This document shows, one piece after another, positions 57,380 to 64,000 of a stretch of DNA of 64,000 nt (position 1 is its first letter; every line of letters starts with the position of its first letter). The stretch is from positions 614,170 through 678,169 of the forward strand of contig CALYLW010000559.1 in the NCBI GenBank assembly GCA_944989445.1, given 5' to 3'. Position numbers and translations under genes: made by a program. This stretch comes from Ampullaceana balthica (Eukaryota; Mollusca; Gastropoda; Lymnaeidae). Under the pieces are notes generated by a model. It searched no databases. It was not told the DNA's origin and saw nothing but the letters and a program-made list of their open reading frames with translations.

Positions 57380-57703
57380 AAATAAACAAATATGACGTCA
57401 CAAATCTTCACAACCCCCCTACCCCCAAAATTTTTTTAAAAAAACCCGTATTTCGAATTTGAAAATGAGCATGTTTCAAATCATTTTATTGTCATTAAGT
57501 GTGACGCTGCAGTCTAATGTCGTAACACGCGAAGCCATTTAAAATATCATTAAATAAATTGTAAGCAATCAAAGTCATTTAAAGTTGCGAGTTTTTGATG
57601 TGACGTCACAGTTCTTAATTAAAAATCCCACTCCCTTGACACAATCTCACAAAAGTGTAACCATCCCCCCCCCCGCCGCAAGTCGTCATTTATGGACGGC
57701 CCC
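57380..57703. mobile_element. PIF/Harbinger-like MITE, left end decayed
   Basis: The right end GTCATTTATGGACGGCCCC is followed by TAA (57704-57706). The left end is degraded but keeps AAATATGACGTCACAAA. The interior has the same C-rich runs and TGACGTCACA motif as the other copies. The left boundary is approximate. Confidence 0.7.
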
Positions 57704-57829
57704 TAAGGGATTAGTATGTTCTAAAAAGCTAGTAGTAAAATATACTTACATCTGCATTTATTCATCACTTACGTCATCTTCCTTATAAATGGCAATCATA
57801 TAATGGAATAATTCTCATCGTATATATTA

Positions 57830-58000
57830 CAGACGTGTACTTTTAAACAGGAGATTATTCAGTCATACCTTTATCCATTGTTTATGTCTCGTCTTGCATT
57901 TTTATTTGAGTTTTAAATGTTGATAGAGTGTTGGTTTTCCTCAATTGATCAGTGAACCCATTCCACTTCCAAATTTCGGACGGAAAGAACGATAATTAGT
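57830..58000. repeat. Dispersed repeat fragment
   Basis: TTTATCCATTGTTTATGTCT, GAGTTTTAAATGTTGATAGA and TTGGTTTTCC recur at 42578-42720, and partly at 48165-48300. Confidence 0.55.
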
Positions 58001-59800
58001 AGGCATATGTGTTCGTTCTTGAATACGGAAAAGGAAAAGTTTTATTATAACTATATCTTTCTGAGGGTTGTATTATACTATCTTTGGTCTATACAATATT
58101 CTCTCAACGCAGGCAGAAGAAAATAAAATAGCTGTTAAGTTTGTCATGAAGTTTAATAAAATTGAATATTTTGGCTCATTCAAGCTGTTTTATCTTGTAC
58201 CAGATTTCTTTAAACAGATGGCACCGTAGCAGAGCTACCTATCGAATTCAGTGGAATAGTCCCATAGATATCATAATGTAACATGATAGAGCCGCTAAAA
58301 ATATTGTTTCCAACTACCGCTTGATTTTATGCTTGAAAAATTGAATGTATTAATCATATTAATTGCACATATTTATTATTTTTTGTATTTTAACATTGTT
58401 TATTTACTTTTTTAAAGAAAAACATAGATTATGGCTATTTTTGAAATAAAAAACCTAGACAAGATTTTAAAAAACCTAGATCTAGGTGGAAAAACTTGGG
58501 CTGGCAGCACTCCCACTAGTGAACGTTGAACGCGTCCGTTGCCGACTGTAAGGATATTATTGGCAATGGAAATTCCCGTATTCTAATTGGTATATACCGC
58601 TCCATTCCCTTGAATCGTCCATATACCGCTCCATTCCCGTAATTATTGGACTATATTAATCACTGTTATGTACTCTTTTGAAGTTGCTATAAGATGTTCA
58701 GTGCGCACTCGCTTCTGTCTTTTTGTCGTGACTGAGGGTTGTGACTAGGACGTCTTTTAAATTTGATTTTCTTTGCGACAAAGTACAGGTAGGTGTAATA
58801 TTGTTCAGTTCTTTTGTGTTTGTCTTACTACTGCAACATACATTTTTAGCAGAAGTGTAAGGCTACATTTTTACCTACAGGCGTATTTTTGGTGTGCATG
58901 ATTTCTAAAGTAATGGTTATTCGCTTTTATCAAGAGTTAAGGCTGGTTATAACTATTCCGACCGCGTTGGTTGCTCGGGATATCACATCACTTCAATTCT
59001 TCGTTTGCTACCCTGCAGTTTGCCTCCTTAAATATTTTTTTGTTTTTCCTGGATGACATCCTCTTGCCATAACTCTTATGGCTTTGCATTTCATAAGCAT
59101 ATCAAGTCATAAATGGGTTATCGTTTGGGTAGGGTCCCCTTCCCCTAATTATTTTTAAAATTAAAAAATGAAAGAAACAGGAAAGGCCGGGGTGGGGGGA
59201 TTAAATGGAAATGGTCTCCCCTCCCCTTTTACATTTCATGAATATCGTTAAATGTGGAACTATACGCTATGAGCATTTAAACAAGGCGTGATGCATAACA
59301 GCCCGGGATAATGAAAATTATTTTCGCCTAAAATTGCTGGTGCAGTAGAATCGAAGTAGAAAGCTTCGATACTTTTCGTGTAAAATTGTTCAAAAAAGAA
59401 AGGTGAATTTTCCAAAATGGAAGGTATTGCAGTTAGAGTAAGGTTTAGCTATAAAAATTATTGGCTAATTTTAGCTTTATAATTTTTTTTAAATTATTAA
59501 AATCGTGTATCCTTCCTATTTTCATTATTCAGACGCCTTAACCGTGTGTAACATTTTTTCCTTCATTGTTTGCACATTACAATACGTCCTGCTAAATTGA
59601 CTCACTAACAGCTCTCATAATTAGTATAATGACACATTAAATTCATGGAAATATCCCAAAGGCAATAACTCATTAAAAATACTCCACTGAAAACTTTTTT
59701 TTTCAGGATGTGGGGGGGGGGATAGGAGAGGTGGGGTGGAGTAGCGGTAACTTCAAGATGGAATAAAAAGTTTATTTTTTGAGTTATTTTATTCATTAGC
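58001..59800. other. Intergenic; small direct repeat only
   Basis: TATACCGCTCCATTCCC occurs twice (about 58593 and 58622). A G-run near 59713 and G/C-rich patches near 59130-59220 are the other landmarks. No gene. Confidence 0.4.
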
Positions 59801-59939
59801 CTCTACATCACGGGTTCCCAAGGGCGTCGCGTCAGGTTTTCTGAGGGGTCGCCAAATTGTACTGTAAATTAAAAAAATTATTTACCAGAATTCAATGGGT
59901 TTTTTTAATTGAGTCGAGAATTTAAATGCTGTGTTTTCG

Positions 59940-60260
59940 TATCTTTGAAATAAAAGATGAAATCAAGTTGTTCCTTGAGTGCAAAGGAAAATTGCCATTT
60001 GGGTTTATTTTAACGATAGAGCATGGTTGAAAATAGTATCATCTTTAACAGATATATTCCAACAGCAAAATGTGTTTAAGCTGATACTTTAAGTAAAAGT
60101 GACGCTGAAATAAAAGAAAATTTGAAAAACGAGATTACTGGGCACATAGAATCCTTTGGAAAGAAACTCAATTGTTACTTCACTGAGTTAAAAGAAGAAG
60201 AAATTACATATACATAACATCCATTCTCTGCTTCCCTTGATGAAGCCAGGATTCCAAAAA
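59940..60260 (+). pseudogene. ZBED5/SCAND3-like hAT transposase fragment
   Basis: The + strand reads DEIKLFLECKGKLPFGF, shifts, then NDRAWLKIVSSLTDIFQQQN, and later KENLKNEITGHIESFGKKLN, CYFTELKEEE, a stop and HPFSASLDEA. The order (W-L-x-x-V-x-x-L-x-D-I-F, then H-x-x-x-F-x-x-x-x-x-x-Y-F-x-E-L, then N/H-P-F) matches this transposase group. A terminal-like GGTTCCCAA string lies at 59814, about 130 bp upstream. Confidence 0.75.
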
Positions 60261-61182
60261 TGAAATGTAATTTTTTTATAGTTTTTTTCAAAAATGTATT
60301 GTCAGCACGTAACTTACTCTGTGAAAAAATTGCTCACACAATTTTGGTGTGGTATGAATCAATTATATCAAAATGTCACGATGGTTTCTTTCAAACATTT
60401 CGATTATTGTCTGCGTTTCTCATCAACAAAAAGTAATAAATAAATTTTTGACAAAAACGCACAGGCGAATTTGGGGACTGGTTGGTAAAATGAACTTTTA
60501 ACAATGGAAATAAATAAAATACTAAAGATATTTAAGATCAAATTATTTTAGAAATATATTTTCATGTTGTTGTTTACATAATTACAAATTCTCAATTGGT
60601 ACGGGGTGTGGGGTGGGGGTTGCTGGTCACTTGACTTTTATAAAGATGTCATTAGAAAAAAAATTAGCGACTGTTATCCACATAATCAAAAGATTGTTTA
60701 ATTTTTAAGAGTTTTACAAATGGTAGTATTTATTTGCATACATTTTCTAGGTTCAAATTGTAATTGTAACCCAAAATATAAGTTTCAGAAACTAAAAATA
60801 CATAAAAAATCATTTGAATATTAATTAACTTCTTGTTAAAATAACTCATAGCCTAGGAAGAAGTAAGGCTTAATTTTTATTTCACCTATTACAATTTTCT
60901 TTTTTGGCTTACTACAAATTCCAGACAGTTTTAATAATTTATTAAAAATTGATTTGGTAACTTGAAAATTTAATTTTGAAATAAACATGGCTTGTGTAAC
61001 ACAGAATGAATGTATTTATTTTACATGAGTCGTAACTCTTAGTTTCCCAATGACGCAAGTCATTAAAAAAATTTATTAAAAATAACATGGACAATTTTGT
61101 TAAATATATCTCATTAATGTATACAATGGGAATAAAGAAAACTTTGTTTACCAGATAGACAACAGCACTGATTTATATAATG
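60261..61182. other. Intergenic, nothing recognised
   Basis: AT-rich, with a short GGGTGTGGGGTGGGGG run near 60605. No gene. Confidence 0.4.
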
Positions 61183-61415
61183 TGACGCGGTGGTCAAGGG
61201 TTCGGATCCATGTGAAGGCAAGGATTTGTTCCCAGGGCCTAGGGAGTCCCTGAGTCACCCACCTCCGAATGGGTACCTAACATTAGTTAGGTGGCTGGAA
61301 CCCTCATAGCCGTGGCCCGTGAACGATTCATCACTTGCCAACAGATCCGTCATGGTCTGTGGACGCAATTATCTGCTGCATAGAAGGAGCGTCTGTATAG
61401 ATAAGATAAGATAAC
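61183..61415 (+). mobile_element. tRNA-derived SINE
   Basis: The head contains GTGGTCAAGGGTTCGGATCC, where GGTTCGGATCC fits the pol III B box. The body runs through GTACCTAACATTAGTTAGGT, CATAGCCGTGGCCCGTGAAC and CAGATCCGTCATGGTCTGTG to GAAGGAGCGTCTGTATAG and an AGATAAGATAAGATAA tail. Copies or fragments lie at 31232-31390 and 42578. The simple-repeat tail points to mobilisation by a partner LINE that is not identified here. Confidence 0.85.
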
Positions 61416-61589
61416 TTGTGGGTGAAGGAGGCGAAAATAGAATTATAGAGATGAAGCATATCGTGTTGTTAACAGTAATAGATTAAACTATATAATAAAT
61501 TTTTAGTTTACAAAAAGGCTACTGTAGAAAAATCTTACACAGTTATATTGTCTATTCCTTCACTAATCTAAGATCATTTAAGATATTTT

Positions 61590-62360
61590 TTGAACCGACT
61601 CGAATGAGCGAGGTCAACTACCGGCAACAGGTTGTAACCAACTATGGAGAAATCTGTCAACTTTGTGTTGCAATGTCAGTATCTAATTTGATGTTCGTTC
61701 GTCCGTCGATACGACGAGGACCACTCTAGTCATCCGAGTGTTTTCTGTCCGTGAGCAGATGGCTGATTAGGCCGATCCTTGCACGGCAGGTTCGGGAACA
61801 GAAGGGACAGGAGACGAGTGCGTCATCTCCTGGAGGGTTGACAGCATGGGCCTTTCGGGCTTGTCTCTTCTTTTCTGCGGTGGTATGGGATGGATGACAA
61901 AAGTGACTTGCGCGGTGACTTGGATTTAAGTGAGAAGGAGTTGCGCAGTTCGTCGATCTCACTCTCTCGCCCGAGACCATCTTATCAAGCGGCAGGACTA
62001 AGTCGAGACGGCTGGTGATGGAGACGGGTGCAGTGGATGGCCATGATGTCCTGTGTGTCTTGTCATGCCCTTAGCGTTCCACAACGCTTTGCTGAGATTA
62101 TTTGATAACACTGTCGTAACAAGAATACACTACCATATCACAAAGATAAAATAGAAAGCATACAATCATTGTCTAAACGCATAAAGTATTTTATATTCTT
62201 ACATCCTCAATAAATGTATTTGTTAATTTGTCAAACCTTTACTGTGTTTAGTGATTTAATACACACGGAATTATTACAATCTTAAACAGAACTAACGCCA
62301 ACACATTAGATGGTCTCAAACATTTTCATCTTCCAAATAATTATTATAAACACCAAAACT
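61590..62360 (+). repeat. Dispersed repeat interrupted by a LINE 3' end
   Basis: The left half (TTTTTTGAACCGACTCGAAT ... TTGTGTTGCAATGTC) and right half (TTTGATAACACTGTCGTAAC ... TGGTCTCAAACATTTTC) match 4160-4530 in order. Between about 61695 and 62095 lies sequence absent from that copy, which includes the LINE remnant. Confidence 0.7.
61726..61985 (-). pseudogene. RTE-type LINE C-terminus with C2H2-like finger
   Basis: The frame on the minus strand reads AEKKRQARKAHAVNPPGDDA, VSCPFCSRTCRARIGLISH and LLTDRKHSDD before a stop. C-x2-C-x12-H-x5-H fits the zinc-finger-like tail (CPICSRTCRARIGLISH) found at the end of many RTE-type LINE polymerases in invertebrates. The rest of the polymerase is missing. 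Confidence 0.8.
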
Positions 62361-62499
62361 AATTATTCAATTGTTTATAGTACTGTAATTTGTCTATGGG
62401 GGATATTTGTCAAAACTCAAATGTACAATATTTTAATGACTGCACATCAAATTTATTTTCTAATTATTACAATGACCTCAATCCAACAAGGGTCTAGAC

Positions 62500-63730
62500 C
62501 AGGGGTCGGGAAACTTTTTGTCTGAAAGAGCCATAAACATCACATATATTGAAAAGTATTTCTGTGAGAGCCATACTTTATGTTTCAAACTAAAAATTCA
62601 AGTGAATGTGTGCCTTTAGTGTAATTTCAACACTAAAAGTAGGGATGTGACGGAGCTGATGAACATCCGCATCCGTCGGATTCGGATTTGGCAATTATAA
62701 ATCCGTCGGATTCGAATGCGGATGCGGATTTGGTCAACACTTGGCTAAAAGGGGGTATACCAAGGTTTCAGTCCCGTGACCCCCCCATAACAACGAGGAT
62801 TTTTAGCATTTCTTTTGTGCATGAACAGCAGCATAAACTATTACAGAGCACAGTTAGCCACATTGTTAACGAATCATCAGTACAAGATGCTTTGCATAAA
62901 ATAAAATTCTCCTTAACGTTTATTTTTACAAAGCGCGGTAAAGCGCGCCTCGATAGTACTCTTTTTAGAAACGAAATCACAGAAAGTAAAAACTATTCAG
63001 TGCGGGATAGAAGATGTATTCGACTTCCGGCAATGGCGGTGATTGCATTCGCTTGTGTTTTCGTTCGATTCATTAACTTTCGGGGTAATTTTTACGGGAT
63101 ATTTTTGAAAATGTGATTTTGCTATACTTTTTTTGTAAAAATAATAGTACTAAACTACAGGTAAAATAGTATTAAACTCAAAACGGTCTTTTGGATAATT
63201 TAAAATAACCATTCTTATCCTAAAAGATGAATTCAGTATGACAATAACAAATAAATTTACAGCAATTTTCTAAATTTCATAACAAGTCGATCGCGATACG
63301 GGAAATCCTTACCGGACTGAGGCGGAAGTTTACCGAAAACCTTATATTTCTTATCTAATTTTCATGCACGAAAAAAAAATGTATTTGTATTAAATACGGC
63401 CGTGTTTGATCTGAAAACGGTAATTTTTCAAATTCGAATCTGATGGAATTTGTTTTTTAAAAATCCGTCGAATTCGAATTTGCTCAAAAAATGTCGAAGT
63501 TCGAATGTCGTCGGATTCGAATTCGAACTTCGTCACATCCCTAACTAAAAGTACAATAATTATGTCTCTGAATTCTTTTAAATAACATTGTTATGCTGTT
63601 TTTATTGCAATTAATATGTAGATCAAAGGAGTCCGAATAAACTTTGTTGTTTTTTTAACAATCGAACATTTGTCAGAGAGCCATCAATAGATTCACATCT
63701 GGCTCGCGAGCCATGGTTTTCCGACCCCTG
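62500..63730. mobile_element. hAT element with perfect palindromic 8-bp TSD GTCTAGAC
   Basis: The ends are CAGGGGTCGGGAAACTTTTT and CATGGTTTTCCGACCCCTG, inverted repeats. The flanks GTCTAGAC are identical (62492-62499 and 63731-63738). Subterminal AAAGAGCCATAAA and CTGGCTCGCGAGCCAT are typical of this hAT type. Most of the interior is the second element at 62640-63543; removing it leaves about 330 bp. Confidence 0.95.
62640..63543. mobile_element. Nested hAT element (TAGGGATGTGACG ends), perfect 8-bp TSD
   Basis: It starts TAGGGATGTGACGGAGCTG and ends GAACTTCGTCACATCCCTA. The flanks ACTAAAAG are identical (62632-62639 and 63544-63551). Subterminal zones are built from short repeats of CCGTCGGATTCG and GAATTCGAA. 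An open frame inside (62688-63116) has no recognisable content. Confidence 0.95.
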
Positions 63731-63738
63731 GTCTAGAC

Positions 63739-64000
63739 CGTTTGTGACATCAATATACGTCACAGAATTTTGTTAGTTCCGAGTTTTACACAGCTGAAAG
63801 CCTTCATATGGGCCGAAATACGAATAATAAAATAATCAATGTCAAAGTAGTGGGGCACTGTGTAAGAGAGTATATGAAAGAATTAATTCTAATAGTAAAA
63901 ATGTGTAACTATTAATTATAAAAACAACTTATTAGTGTTGTTGGCTGTGGATTGTCTATTTAAACACGTTATAACATTTATGAAAGTTTACAGGGAAATG
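63739..64000. other. Window end, nothing recognised
   Basis: AT-rich, with no feature seen. Confidence 0.4.

Overview
This is a eukaryotic, AT-rich, intron-bearing and repeat-dominated window, most likely from a mollusc and probably a gastropod. The taxon is an inference. It rests on the transposon families present (RTE and L2/CR1-type LINE ends, a Penelope-like element with a GIY-YIG tail, a tRNA-type SINE ending in an AGATA-like tail, many hAT elements) and on a trypsin-like peptidase gene that resembles families I know from molluscs. No bacterial operon, CRISPR array, rRNA or intact tRNA gene was seen.

Host genes. I can support two related multi-exon genes on the + strand, both with phase-1 introns throughout. 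Gene A has exons at 9527-9649, 10112-10267 and 14801-14853 (stop). Gene B has exons at 40027-40725, 42843-43019, 43427-43684, 44072-44196, about 45364-45466 and 45876-45946 (stop). The last three exons of A and B are homologous (shared FYLQHR and VYREELS / IYREDLS blocks). Gene B also carries a trypsin-like peptidase domain whose expected catalytic residues appear to be replaced. Gene B has further damage: a 125-bp exon where gene A has 123 bp, and a LINE inserted directly against the FYLQHR exon.

Region by region. 1-9.5 kb holds hAT elements, one of them a three-deep nest (5948-7728 > 6375-7356 > 6553-6964), and a decayed ZMYM1-like transposase. 9.5-14.9 kb is gene A, with LINE debris and a hAT copy in its last intron. 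15.6-16.2 kb is the 3' end of a Penelope-like element with a hammerhead-ribozyme core. 18.4-26.6 kb holds one LTR family three times, a ~3.06-kb array of a 22-bp repeat, and a minus-strand gag split by a hAT element that itself carries a solo LTR of the same family. 27-36.7 kb is hAT, Harbinger-like and SINE insertions. 39.5 kb is a 28-bp array. 40-46 kb is gene B. 46.6-47.9 kb is a 45/46-bp array. 48-54.5 kb holds a LINE RT scrap, a 60-bp-armed inverted repeat, a G-rich minisatellite and a ZBED5-like transposase pseudogene. 55-56.2 kb is a GC-rich island of unknown origin. 56.7-64 kb holds further hAT/SINE/LINE pieces, ending in a hAT nested within a hAT, both with perfect 8-bp target-site duplications.

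Most long open frames here are by-products of tandem repeats whose period is 1 mod 3, or transposon remnants. Many insertions keep exact target-site duplications, so relative ages can be read directly. All protein-family names come from recognising motifs by eye; no database was searched.
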